Part shown: one piece after another, positions 17,742-26,693 of the stretch
Layout: every line of letters starts with the position of its first letter
Position numbering within the stretch: the stretch's first letter is position 1
Assembly (NCBI RefSeq): GCF_900108185.1
Contig: NZ_FNVA01000001.1
Coordinates: forward strand, 1,426,001 to 1,490,000
DNA: 64,000 bases
Direction: 5' to 3'
From: Bryocella elongata
Lineage (GTDB): Bacteria > Acidobacteriota > Terriglobia > Terriglobales > Acidobacteriaceae
Notes under the pieces: model-generated
The model's database searches: none
What the model saw: the letters and a program-made list of their open reading frames with translations, nothing else
What the model was told of the DNA's origin: nothing
Translations under genes and position numbers: made by a program

Positions 17742-19766
17742 ATGAAGCCAATCCCTTTCACTCGCAGAGCCTTCACCAAGGGACTCGCCCTCACACCACT
17801 CGGCCTGGCTTCGAGTTCGACCGCATTTTCAGAGTCTCACGCGCCTGCAGCTCACGAACAACTGACAACGGCGCAACCGCTGAGGAGAGTCCCCAAGACC
17901 GCGGCCGAGTACAACCGCCATCCGCCTATCCGCGAGGCTGATCCATTCGCCGAACCGCTCACCTTCAACTTTCGGCGCGCCACCCCTCGACTCCGTCCCT
18001 TCGCATTGAACGAGATCACCCTCGCTGCGGGTCCGCTGCAGCACGCCCGCGACTGGAACCGCGGATACATGCTTCGTCTCTCCAATGACCGTTTGCTTCA
18101 CAACTTTCGATTGACCGCCGGTCTCCCGTCGAAGGCTGAACCGTTGGGAGGCTGGGAGGCCCCAAGCGCTGAACTCCGTGGCCACTTCGTCGGCCATTAT
18201 CTCTCAGCCTGCGCGTTGCTGTACGCCACCACAAAGGACTCGGAGATCAAAATAAGAGCTGACGGCCTGGTTGCTGGGATCGCTGAGTGTCAGACGGCGC
18301 TCAACGCCAATGGCTATGTCAGCGCATTCCCCGCAGAGCTCTTTGTCCGGCTCGATAAGCGCGAGAAGGTCTGGGCGCCCTTCTACACCCTGCATAAGAT
18401 CATGGCCGGCTTGCTGGACATGAAGCAGTTTGGCGATAACGAGCAGGCGCTCGTTATCCTTTTGCAACTCGCCGCGTGGGTCGATGCGTGGACCGCCCTT
18501 CGCACAGAAGAACATATGCAGGACATCCTGGAGACGGAGTACGGCGGGATGAGTGAGGTCCTCTACAGCCTAAGTGGCCTGACTGGCGACCCCCGTTGGG
18601 CCACCGCTGGCGACCGCTTCGTCAAGAAGGCCTTTTTCACGCCCTTGGCCAAGCGCCAGGATGAACTCAAAGGTCTGCACTGCAATACCCACATGCCGCA
18701 GGTGGTCGGCGCCGCCAGGCGGTATGAGCTGTCCTCAGATCATCGCTTCGCGGATGTGAGCGAGTTCTTCTTCGAAACAGTCGCGGGGGCACGCACCTAT
18801 GCGGCCGGAGGCTCCGGCAATACCGAAGGTTGGCTCACCAACGCCAATCGCCTGGCGCTCGAGATGACCCCGAGTTCGCATCATCAAGAATGCTGCTGTG
18901 CGTACAACATGATGAAGCTGGCGCGACACCTCTATCAATGGTCTGGTGACACGCGGCTCATCGACTACTACGAGCGAAACCTCCTCAACCATCGCCTCGG
19001 AGCCATCGCCCCTGGAACGGGCCTGACAACCTATTTTCTCTCCATGTCCCCTGGAGCGTGGAAGACAACCTGCACCGAAGATCAGACATTCTGGTGCTGC
19101 ACTGGCACGGCGCTCGAAGAGTATTCGAAGCTGAATGACTCAATCTACTTCCACGATGAGGAAGCCATCTACGTCAACCTCTATGCGGCATCGCGGCTTC
19201 ACTGGCAAGAGCGCGACATCGCCCTTGAGCAGGAGACCCAATTCCCTGATTCCGATCGCACCAAGCTGACAGTGCGTGCGACCACCTCCAAGCCATGGAG
19301 TTTGAAGCTCCGCATCCCCTCGTGGACAACGAACGAAAACGTAGTGACCTTAAACGACCGCAAGTTTGAGGTTTCCGGAGCCCCAGGCAGCTACTTCACC
19401 ATCACCCGAATCTGGCATCCTGGCGACCGCGTCGAGTTGACCATGCCAATGCGCCTCACCGTTGAACCGCTGCACGATGACCCGAGCCAACTCGCATTTC
19501 TGTATGGTCCGCTGGTGCTCGCAGGACAATTGGGCGAAGCCCCCAGCGACTTCGATCTGCGACACCATCAGGGACCGGAGATTCAGGAGGCGCCTCCCAT
19601 AAGAGTGCCAACCTTATCGGCGCGAGGAAGGCCGGCTGAGACGTTACTCGAACCCATCCCTGGCCACACTTTAGCTTTTCAAGCGAGGGATCAGTCTGAG
19701 CCCATCAGCTTGATCCCTTTGAATAGAAGCTGGGGCCGGTTCGCCGTATATTGGACCGTCACCTAA
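17742..19766 (+). CDS. GH127 beta-L-arabinofuranosidase family protein (DUF1680), Tat-exported
   Basis: 674 residues from ATG 17742, which has AAGAAGG just upstream and puts the twin-arginine signal at the extreme N-terminus (FTRRAFTKGLALTPLGLA). The upstream in-frame starts 17646 and 17709 give a longer leader. The (alpha/alpha)6-barrel family motifs are clear: GGWEAPSAELRGHFVGHYL, VWAPFYTLHKIMAGLLD, and the Zn/cysteine site HHQECCCAYNMMKL plus FWCCTGT. In the characterised member HypBA1 the Glu-x-Cys and the Cys-Cys pair bind zinc and supply the thiolate nucleophile, and all are conserved. A C-terminal beta-sandwich completes the fold. It probably releases beta-L-arabinofuranose; together with the following GH54 it forms an arabinose-glycan pair beside TBDR1. 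Confidence 0.9.
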   Translation: MKPIPFTRRAFTKGLALTPLGLASSSTAFSESHAPAAHEQLTTAQPLRRVPKTAAEYNRHPPIREADPFAEPLTFNFRRATPRLRPFALNEITLAAGPLQHARDWNRGYMLRLSNDRLLHNFRLTAGLPSKAEPLGGWEAPSAELRGHFVGHYLSACALLYATTKDSEIKIRADGLVAGIAECQTALNANGYVSAFPAELFVRLDKREKVWAPFYTLHKIMAGLLDMKQFGDNEQALVILLQLAAWVDAWTALRTEEHMQDILETEYGGMSEVLYSLSGLTGDPRWATAGDRFVKKAFFTPLAKRQDELKGLHCNTHMPQVVGAARRYELSSDHRFADVSEFFFETVAGARTYAAGGSGNTEGWLTNANRLALEMTPSSHHQECCCAYNMMKLARHLYQWSGDTRLIDYYERNLLNHRLGAIAPGTGLTTYFLSMSPGAWKTTCTEDQTFWCCTGTALEEYSKLNDSIYFHDEEAIYVNLYAASRLHWQERDIALEQETQFPDSDRTKLTVRATTSKPWSLKLRIPSWTTNENVVTLNDRKFEVSGAPGSYFTITRIWHPGDRVELTMPMRLTVEPLHDDPSQLAFLYGPLVLAGQLGEAPSDFDLRHHQGPEIQEAPPIRVPTLSARGRPAETLLEPIPGHTLAFQARDQSEPISLIPLNRSWGRFAVYWTVT

Positions 19767-20027
19767 CCCAGTCCAATCTCCGTCGGCCGGATCCCTCTCG
19801 GTGTGGTGATCAACGAAGAGTCGAAACATACCCCGTCGCCATGCTCGACCATCCTCGCCCGGAGCCTCGCCGTCTTGTAAGATTTCGCCGAGCGATAAGC
19901 TCCATATGCGCGCAGCACTCCTTCCTGCTTGAGCTCCGGTGACGCCCGAGCGCTATGACGCCACCGGAATCTGGTGCGGCGAACGCCGATGAATTGGCCC
20001 CGGCACGTACCACAGATTCGTAATCGG

Positions 20028-23000
20028 ATGAACATGACAACGAGAACCCAGATCGCCTTGAAGCTCGCCCTGCCGCTCGCGCTCCTTGCCGCTACGTTGA
20101 CCTCGTTGGCGCAAACAGGGACGGCACACAGTGTTCCCCCAGGACGACCGCAAGGGCCTTGTGATATCTACGCGGCCGCCGCAGATCCTTGCGTAGCCGC
20201 CTATAGCACCACCCGCGCGCTGTTCGCTTCCTACAACGGCCCGCTCTACCAGATCCTGCGTCAGTCAGACGGCAAGACGCTCGACATCGGCGTCGTCGAG
20301 CCTGTCGCGGCGCCTTGGCCGGATGCGGGCGGTTACGCTAACGCGCCCGCACAGGACGCTTTCTGCGCCAACACCTATTGTTGGATCACCACCCTCTTCG
20401 ATCAGTCGCCGAAGCACAACGACCTCGTCCAGGCACCCCGCGGCCATTTCAGCGGACCAGCCATGGGAGGCAACAACAACCTGCCGATCGCAGACGCGGC
20501 CCCGATCACCGTCATGGGGCACAAAGCGTACGGCGTCTTCATCACGCCAGGCATGGGTCTCCGCCTCAACGACGCGAAGGGCACCGCAGTCGACGACCAG
20601 GCGGAAGGACAATACTGGGTCATCAATGGCCGCCACTTCAATAGCGGATGCTGCTTCGACTTCGGCAATGCCGAGATTGACAGTGCCGACGATGGAAACG
20701 GCACGATGGAAACCACCTACTTCGGCGACGGTACGGGTTGGTACCACGGGCCACCTCCAGGACCGTGGGTGATGACTGACCAGGAAAACAATCTGGTCGG
20801 TTGCGCTAACCCGGATGGATCGAAGCTCTGCGGTGAACTGCCGAACATCCCGTGGCGATTCGTGACTGCCATGGCCAAGGGCGAACCGCACCATTGGACC
20901 AGCCTGGGCGGCGACGCGCAGAAGGGCGGTCTTTCAGTCATGTTCGATGGACCGCGCATCAATCCAAGCTATGACCCGATGCGCAAGCAAGGCGCCATCC
21001 TGCTCGGAAACGGCGGCGACAACAGCAATGGCTCCCAGGGCACGTTCTACGAAGGTGCAATGACTGCCGCCGGCACCTTCCCGGCCGACGCCACCGACAG
21101 GCTCGTTCAGGCAAACGTGGTGGCTGCCAAGTACGACGTGCAGCAGCTGAGTCTGACGCCGTCGTCCTCAACTTCCAATGCACCGGGACTCCAGACCTTC
21201 TCACCCGGCTCCGCGCAAGACACCACCATCACATTCACGAATACGTCAGACACGCCAGCGATCGATGTTCGGTTGAGCATCTCTGTGCCCGACGAGCGGT
21301 GGACCTCCGTCGTTCCGGAAACCCACTCGACCTCCGCGACGCCGCGCGGCCCAGTCGCGCCGGGTGCAAGCATCAGCGCGACCTTCAAAATTACTTCAGG
21401 GACGAAGGCCTTCAACGGCGACCTCGTAGGCCGAGCCCAGTGGAAAGCTTCAACGAGCCGAGGTAGAAAACTCGAGACATCGACCTTCGAGAAGGTGCGC
21501 AACGTCAGCCCAATCAAGATTAACGAGTTTCGGGTCGGTACCGGGTCTCCCATCAATCCGACAAATTCGTTTATCGAGCTATACAACGCTGGCGCGAGTC
21601 AAGTCGATCTGTCCAACTGGACCCTCACCGAGCATGCTGCACAGCGGGCCATCTTCTCGACCGTCATGATACCGTCCGGTCGCAAGCTTGCGCCGCACAG
21701 CTTCTACCTCCTGGGACTCTCTAACTCCGGCTTGGCGGTTCCCGCGCACAATGGCGACACTTCCATCTACGTCAGGAGCACGGCAGGGATGCAGGTCGGC
21801 GACACGATCGGAATCGACACTGGTTCCAGCGTGGAGACCCGCAGAATCGTAAGCCTCGGAAAGGCAGCCGGCGCAGCCACAACGCTTTGGCAGCCAATGC
21901 CTGACGGTCCGATAATCAGCGTTCCCGCTGGTTCGAACAATGTGCCCGTCGCCAACGTTACTGGCTTTGTGGTCGGCGAGAAAATCGCCCTCGGCTATGG
22001 CGCGTCCTTCCCGTACGCCGCAAATACCATCGAGCATGACGAGATCGCGACGGTCACCGCGATCGGCAAGCCGGGTACTGCGGAAGCCTACATAGCAACC
22101 GATGCTCCCGCGGGCTCTACGAATATCAAGGTGACTTCAGTAGCCAAGCTCTCCGTCGGCGACAAGATCAGGCTGGACATCGACAGCATGGGCCATGGGA
22201 TCGAGTCCGTCACCGTGGCACACATCGGCACAGAAGCAACCCGCACAGTTCTTGCAGCCACTGCAGGCGCAGGAGCGACCAACATCAAAGTCCGAAGTGT
22301 GAAAGGCTTCGCTGTTGGCGACAAAATCGTTCTTGGCACTCCCGCAAATCTGGCAACGGCTACGATCGCCACCGTCGGCGCTCCGGGGCCATCAGGAACC
22401 GGCATCGACTTCACGCCGGCCCTGGCTAACGCCCACGTCAAAGACGAGGACATCATCAGTCCGGGGACGGGGATAGACCTAGCCGCCCCCCTGAAGTTCA
22501 ACCACGCAGCCAACCTTCCCTTCAATGATCGTGGAACCGGGATCAGCTTTGAGCCGGTAACGGCCTTTGCGCACTTGAGCGGCGAGCCGGTCCAGCCACT
22601 CGGCACCGGCATCATGCTCGATGGTCCACTCACGAAGGACCATGCGATCGACGCGGTCGTCCTGGACGCGGCAGTCACAACTGCCGGCTATCAGGGAACG
22701 CCGGCACCCGACCAGCGGTTCGGCGGACCGGCTCTCTCCACGACTGCCGGAACTATGGTGCTGCGCGATGCTGATGGCCTGGTTGTCGACAGCCTCAACT
22801 ACGGTTTGGTCGTCGACCCGTGGGCTGCCGAGGGTTACCAAGCCAACTCTGGGGCGAGGCGAAATGGCTGCCGCGTGAATGCACCCAGCGCCGCGGGCAG
22901 CGGTATCGGTGTCAGCGCCGGTCGATTCCCCGACGGCGCCGACACAGACAGCAACTGCACCGACTTCATCGTCGAGCCCGCCACGTCCCTTGCCGTGGCA

Positions 23001-23249
23001 GCCGATGCAGGCGCGAAGACGATCAAGGTCTTGAGTGTTGCAGGCTTTGCCGCCGGCCAAGTCATTTCCATCGATACGAACGCCCACCTGGAAACCATCG
23101 TCATCGCCGCCATTGGCACGGCAGGTTCCGCTGGCAGCGGCATCACACTCGGTGCCGCCTTGAAACAGGCACATGCTCCGGCCGCGCAGGTTTCTGGCAA
23201 CAGTTCCACGCCAGGTGCGCGTAATCATTACGACAGGGGCCAGAGATAA
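20028..23249 (+). CDS. GH54 alpha-L-arabinofuranosidase fused to a lamin-tail domain split by repeats, secreted
   Basis: About 1,073 residues; residue numbers below are for the longest frame (M at 19974). A Sec signal follows the likely start at 20028 (LALPLALLAATLTSLAQ). Residues 61-388 are a GH54 (AbfB-type) catalytic domain: GPCDIYAAAADPCVAAYSTT, the vicinal Cys226-Cys227 (GCCFDFGNAE), Glu271 in TDQENNLVG and Asp349 in LLGNGGDNSNGSQGTFYEG. These correspond to the nucleophile and acid/base of Aspergillus AbfB. The fungal CBM42 is absent. Instead there is a beta-sandwich (about 405-510) and a lamin-tail domain whose first half is at 513-590 (IKINEFRVG, SFIELYNAGASQVDLSNWTL) and whose second half resumes at about 920-1000 (MVLRDADGLVVDSLNYG). 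About 330 residues of repeats are inserted between them. The GH54 call is strong; the roles of the repeats are unknown. Confidence 0.88.
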   Translation: MNMTTRTQIALKLALPLALLAATLTSLAQTGTAHSVPPGRPQGPCDIYAAAADPCVAAYSTTRALFASYNGPLYQILRQSDGKTLDIGVVEPVAAPWPDAGGYANAPAQDAFCANTYCWITTLFDQSPKHNDLVQAPRGHFSGPAMGGNNNLPIADAAPITVMGHKAYGVFITPGMGLRLNDAKGTAVDDQAEGQYWVINGRHFNSGCCFDFGNAEIDSADDGNGTMETTYFGDGTGWYHGPPPGPWVMTDQENNLVGCANPDGSKLCGELPNIPWRFVTAMAKGEPHHWTSLGGDAQKGGLSVMFDGPRINPSYDPMRKQGAILLGNGGDNSNGSQGTFYEGAMTAAGTFPADATDRLVQANVVAAKYDVQQLSLTPSSSTSNAPGLQTFSPGSAQDTTITFTNTSDTPAIDVRLSISVPDERWTSVVPETHSTSATPRGPVAPGASISATFKITSGTKAFNGDLVGRAQWKASTSRGRKLETSTFEKVRNVSPIKINEFRVGTGSPINPTNSFIELYNAGASQVDLSNWTLTEHAAQRAIFSTVMIPSGRKLAPHSFYLLGLSNSGLAVPAHNGDTSIYVRSTAGMQVGDTIGIDTGSSVETRRIVSLGKAAGAATTLWQPMPDGPIISVPAGSNNVPVANVTGFVVGEKIALGYGASFPYAANTIEHDEIATVTAIGKPGTAEAYIATDAPAGSTNIKVTSVAKLSVGDKIRLDIDSMGHGIESVTVAHIGTEATRTVLAATAGAGATNIKVRSVKGFAVGDKIVLGTPANLATATIATVGAPGPSGTGIDFTPALANAHVKDEDIISPGTGIDLAAPLKFNHAANLPFNDRGTGISFEPVTAFAHLSGEPVQPLGTGIMLDGPLTKDHAIDAVVLDAAVTTAGYQGTPAPDQRFGGPALSTTAGTMVLRDADGLVVDSLNYGLVVDPWAAEGYQANSGARRNGCRVNAPSAAGSGIGVSAGRFPDGADTDSNCTDFIVEPATSLAVAADAGAKTIKVLSVAGFAAGQVISIDTNAHLETIVIAAIGTAGSAGSGITLGAALKQAHAPAAQVSGNSSTPGARNHYDRGQR
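21753..22500 (+). repeat. Protein-level tandem repeats inserted in the lamin-tail domain of the GH54 protein
   Basis: Four degenerate units of roughly 40-60 residues share the pattern (A)GxTxIxVxSxxGFxVGDxIxLG, then ETxxIxxIG: TSIYVRSTAGMQVGDTIGID, NVPVANVTGFVVGEKIALG, NIKVTSVAKLSVGDKIRLD and NIKVRSVKGFAVGDKIVLG. A fifth unit (TIKVLSVAGFAAGQVISID) lies after the lamin-tail second half, near 23015-23170. A looser GTGI-containing motif fills the stretch after 22400. Confidence 0.75.
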
Positions 23250-23404
23250 AAATGCATGAGACTCGTGGACCACGGTAACTTCTTGTCGTTGAAGAGCGCA
23301 CAGGATACATTCCCCGGCTTTCACGCGCACTCTGGGAAACGCCCCGAACCAACTTGACGATCTCGTACTAGCCGTTCTACTACGGGGTGCCACGCCCGAT
23401 GTGC

Positions 23405-23575
23405 ATGGTCTTTGCTCGTGTAGGCCAAGACCCGCGTCAACTCTGCCACCGCAAATGCGGATAGAAGCGGAACATAATGCGCGTGCCTCCAGTGCTCGCG
23501 CAGCCACGCAAGGCGACCCTTCCCAAAAAGCAGAGCCGACTCGACCGTCATCGTTTCGAATACGACGCGCGCCCC
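23405..23575 (-). pseudogene. Broken PIN-domain toxin (VapC-like, COG1569 type)
   Basis: The translated strand reads RVVFETMTVESALLFGKGRL, then AWLREHW and VAELTRVLAY, which is the N-terminal third of a PIN-family toxin (normal opening VVFDTN, SALLFxxGRLAWLR). The first catalytic Asp is replaced by Glu (FETM for FDTN). There is no usable start codon in frame after the antitoxin stop, and the match ends after LAY with unrelated sequence. The gene would have directly followed or overlapped the antitoxin stop at 23580. It is very likely inactive. Confidence 0.7.
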
Positions 23576-23579
23576 ACGC

Positions 23580-23798
23580 CTACTCTCGCGCCCGTCGGAC
23601 GGCAGCAGCGACGTCGCCTTCGGTGACGCCGAGTTTCGCGAGACGCTCTCGCACTTCATCGGTGCGACTCTCGCGCAACGGCCGTAGCAAGATCGTCTCT
23701 CCATCCGTGCTCACGTCGAAGTACTCGACATTGCCGAAGCGCGACACGACCGTCTTGGGGAGAGTGATCTGGTTTTTGACAGTCTTCTTGGCGAGCAT
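23580..23798 (-). CDS. AbrB/MazE-type antitoxin, partner of a dead PIN toxin
   Basis: A 72-residue protein starting at ATG 23798 (MLAKKTVKNQITLPKTVVSR). The KNQITLPK string is the swapped-hairpin DNA-binding signature of AbrB/MazE/SpoVT antitoxins. The C-terminal half (EVRERLAKLGVTEGDVAAAV) is the toxin-wrapping helical tail typical of PIN partners. The open frame extends upstream to 23996 but with no family resemblance, so I start at 23798. The toxin gene immediately downstream is broken, leaving an apparently solitary antitoxin. Confidence 0.75.
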   Translation of the reverse strand: MLAKKTVKNQITLPKTVVSRFGNVEYFDVSTDGETILLRPLRESRTDEVRERLAKLGVTEGDVAAAVRRARE

Positions 23799-24119
23799 GG
23801 AATAGATATGACGACTGGCCAGCAGCAAGGCGCAGCGGTGAGATTGGCATCCATCAAAATATTGGCCAGGATCGCCATTGTGGCTACCCTGGCCAAGGAG
23901 ACCAAAATGCTGGCTTCTACCGCTGCTGAAGTCCAGAATCGACTCGGTGAGTTGTTCGGCGTTGCACAACGAGAGACCGTGCCAATCACGCGGCATAGCT
24001 GTCCCGCCGAGTTCCTCAACTCGCCACGAGAAATGCCTGAACTACTGCACTCACGCGAGCGATGCAGCAAAGCCGCTACTCAGCTTGAGCAGTGGGGCAG
24101 GCAGCCTCAGAGCAGAGCC
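23799..24119. other. Intergenic region with no recognised feature
   Basis: About 320 bp between the antitoxin start and the end of the TIGR03118 gene. It contains open frames on both strands (for example 23808-24500 plus, which runs antisense into the next gene), but none resembles a protein family. Confidence 0.5.
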
Positions 24120-25796
24120 CTACTGAACAGTCAGGTTCACCGTCGATGTGTGGCTCACAGCTCCAGAGGTTGCAGTGATGGTGATAGCTGTGGTCCCCGC
24201 TGGAGTTGTGGGATTGGTGTAGGAACAACCCGTAAGCGTTGCCGCTCCGACCGCGCCGATCAGGACAAGCATCAGCTTTGGGCGGATCCTAAATTTCCTG
24301 CGGCCGGCGAAGAGCGAGAGAGAAGCAAAGGGCATAAAAGCCAGGACCGTGTAGCCGCCGCTACCGAAGTGACGGAATGGGGTAGCTTCATTGCTGGCCT
24401 TATAACCACCGGTGGAGATAGTAAGAGTCTCTGTGGCGCTAGCGCTGGGCGTAACGGTCAGAGTTGGCGAGCTGAAGGTGCAGGCCGAATTCGCGGGTAG
24501 TCCGCTGCAGATGAAGGTGACGGGACCGCTGAAACCATTGATGGGGGCAACCGCGAGAGTAAGCGAGACGCTGGCATCATTCGCAACCGTGGCAACAGGA
24601 CTTGAAGTACTGAAGCCAAAGTTGGTGGTGCCTCCCGTAGCTGCATTCTGGCTGATCGCGCCGAAGACACCGTGCGTCTCTGCATCGAGGCCGGCTGCGA
24701 AGTACAACGTGTTGGGGTCGCCAGCGTTCGTCGTGGAGGGTGTGCCATTGACGACGCCGTTGCCAAAGACAATCTCCCAAAGACCTACGTAGCTGCTGGA
24801 TACGCCTGCACCCGGATACTTGGAGAGGATAGGCGCGCCGGTAGCATCGGTGACCTGTCCGAGATAGGCATAGCTGCTGGGATCGTAGACGTTAATGACT
24901 CCATCGCCGAGATTGCCGACAAGTAGGTCGCCGCCGTAGATGCCGAAGCCAGTAGGAGCGAGGGCCATGCCCCAGGGCGCATTCAGGTTGCCTCCCGTGA
25001 TGGCGCGTTTGAGGAAGTTGCCATTCACATCGAACACACTGACGAAGCCCGTGTTGGGGCCAAGCGTCTCGCTATACGTGCTGGTGGAGCGCAGCATGTA
25101 GGTAACGTAGACCTGGTTGGAGATGACGTGGATGGCGTAAGGAGCATATCCGGCAGGGACGTTCGGATCGGTGAACGAACCGGTCAGAGTGGTGGACGCA
25201 AAGCTCTGGCTGTAAACCTCCACTTTCGCACCAGCGCCGAAGTTTGCGGCCAGCAGCACGGTGCCCCCGGCGCTCGGGTCAAGTGCGATGTCCGTGTAGA
25301 CGGCCTTCGTTGCGGAGTTATCAATCGCCTTCAGCGAGATGCTGCCGTTGGTCCCGAGCTTGCCATTCCATCCCCAGATCGATCCGTCGAGGGAGGCAAA
25401 CAGGAAGCTGGCTTTCGATCCATTGGAGAGCATGAAGCCGGTCGTGCTGTTGAAGACCGTGCCAGTGGGCTGACCGGTGCCAGTGCCGCTGGCTGCGGGA
25501 ATGGTCGTCTTGAACTGGATGGCTCCGTTTGCGAAGTTCACATAGGAGTAGCCGGTAACGGCGGTGTCGATCCAGAAGTCACTGGGGCCGGAGATGCCCC
25601 ACGGGTCGACGAAACCGGGGTCGGTCACCGTTGCGGGAACGTAGCCGTCGGAGATGATGTTGGTGATGCTGTAGCTGCCGGCTGTCTGGGCCACGCTTGC
25701 GGCCGTGGCCAGAGTCAGAGTAAGAGCCGCTGCACCTTTCAGAAGCAAAGCGGCAACGTGGCGGGATTTCGCAGGCACGCTGGATTGGGTGGTCAT
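24120..25796 (-). CDS. TIGR03118 family secreted beta-propeller-like protein
   Basis: 558 residues with a Sec signal (LLLKGAAALTLTLATAASVAQ). Residues about 45-385 (ITNIISDGYVPATVTDPGFVDPWGIS, LNAPWGMALAPTGFGIYGGDLLVGNLGDGVINVYD is the family core) match TIGR03118, a family of unknown function with propeller-like repeats. Residues about 395-465 form an Ig-like domain. The C-terminal tail is unusual: a hydrophobic segment (YTVLAFMPFASLSLFAG), a basic cluster (RRKFRIRPK), a second hydrophobic stretch ending LTGCSYTN, and a short Ig-like strand region (TAITITATSG). That tail resembles those of other acidobacterial exported proteins and may be a surface-sorting signal. It lies 124 bp downstream of the cupredoxin gene and could be the last gene of that transcript. 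Confidence 0.8.
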   Translation of the reverse strand: MTTQSSVPAKSRHVAALLLKGAAALTLTLATAASVAQTAGSYSITNIISDGYVPATVTDPGFVDPWGISGPSDFWIDTAVTGYSYVNFANGAIQFKTTIPAASGTGTGQPTGTVFNSTTGFMLSNGSKASFLFASLDGSIWGWNGKLGTNGSISLKAIDNSATKAVYTDIALDPSAGGTVLLAANFGAGAKVEVYSQSFASTTLTGSFTDPNVPAGYAPYAIHVISNQVYVTYMLRSTSTYSETLGPNTGFVSVFDVNGNFLKRAITGGNLNAPWGMALAPTGFGIYGGDLLVGNLGDGVINVYDPSSYAYLGQVTDATGAPILSKYPGAGVSSSYVGLWEIVFGNGVVNGTPSTTNAGDPNTLYFAAGLDAETHGVFGAISQNAATGGTTNFGFSTSSPVATVANDASVSLTLAVAPINGFSGPVTFICSGLPANSACTFSSPTLTVTPSASATETLTISTGGYKASNEATPFRHFGSGGYTVLAFMPFASLSLFAGRRKFRIRPKLMLVLIGAVGAATLTGCSYTNPTTPAGTTAITITATSGAVSHTSTVNLTVQ

Positions 25797-25919
25797 TGAG
25801 AGTCCTCCGCGAGCAACGTGCCAGCCTGGTTGCTGCTGACTTTGGCTCGACTCTCAACGTAAAACTGCCACTACCCGGAGTTGTCAGGAAGATGTCTCCA
25901 GGTTGTCATTTGTTTCGCT

Positions 25920-26675
25920 TCAGTAAGGCGAACCTTCCGGGTGCCGCGCATAAGGCTTGCCGAACTTATCGGTGTGTTGCTGTGGCGGCTGCAGCGCGAT
26001 GTCCACCGCGCCAGCATCGGTGTTCCCTTGACCCACTTTGATACGGCGCGATGCTTTCTCAAGACTCGCTTCCGCGGCGTCTTCAGCCCACACCTTGAGC
26101 AGATACGTCCCCGGCGGAACGTGGTGCAATTGTGCGGAGGCTTGTGCTGCTACCGCGAAGTAGGGTGTCGCTACCGATAAGATGACGGCCCCCATCTCGG
26201 GGTGAATATTGCAGAAGATGTACGAGACGCCCTCACGGTTGAAAGGGACAGAGTGTGTCGCGCCTGTTTCGTAGAGGCCGAGATCGAACCGGCGCCCGTT
26301 GAAGAGAGAAAAGACGTTGTGGAAGAACGGGTCGCGGTTGGGGAAGCCCACCAGGCTGCCCGTTGGGACTACGAGCAGATGTGGTTGGAACATCTTGTCC
26401 TTCTGCACCATCTGGAAGCTCCTGCCCGTTCCCGGCTTGACGGTCAGATCGGTCTCTCCGTCCGCACCGAGGGGAGAGAGCCAGACTACAACCGGAGCGT
26501 TCGCTGAAGGGATGCGCGACTTGCCGTCAGCCGCGCGCACCGTCAGGTGGATGGTGACATCGGCGTTCATTTGAGCGGACGCGGAGCGCACAAGAGAGTT
26601 GCCCATAAGAAGACCGGTGAACAGAACCTGTAGGCTGCGACGAGAGATCTTTACTGTCCTGCAACGGGGTGACAT
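25920..26675 (-). CDS. Periplasmic cupredoxin-domain protein
   Basis: 251 residues with a Sec signal (LFTGLLMGNSLVRSASAQ). Residues about 50-85 form an Ig-like or transthyretin-like strand region. The cupredoxin domain (about 95-175) carries the expected type 1 copper ligands: His in DPFFHNVFS, and Cys, His and Met in FCNIHPEMG. A second beta-sandwich (HHVPPGTYLLKVWAEDA) follows. It lies 18 bp after the porin-like gene, in an operon with a two-component system, so electron transfer or metal handling under that system's control is plausible. Similar proteins are sometimes annotated as methylamine utilisation proteins; nothing here supports that pathway. Confidence 0.8.
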   Translation of the reverse strand: MSPRCRTVKISRRSLQVLFTGLLMGNSLVRSASAQMNADVTIHLTVRAADGKSRIPSANAPVVVWLSPLGADGETDLTVKPGTGRSFQMVQKDKMFQPHLLVVPTGSLVGFPNRDPFFHNVFSLFNGRRFDLGLYETGATHSVPFNREGVSYIFCNIHPEMGAVILSVATPYFAVAAQASAQLHHVPPGTYLLKVWAEDAAEASLEKASRRIKVGQGNTDAGAVDIALQPPQQHTDKFGKPYARHPEGSPY

Positions 26676-26693
26676 GAACGGTCTACTCCAGGA

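Noticed and set aside
19767-20027. Possible small gene on the minus strand between GH127 and GH54
   Set aside because: The open frame is short, has no recognised family and overlaps the GH54 leader; I treat the 260 bp as intergenic.
23808-24500. 230-codon plus-strand frame between antitoxin and TIGR03118 gene
   Set aside because: Its second half is antisense to the TIGR03118 coding region, and the protein resembles nothing.
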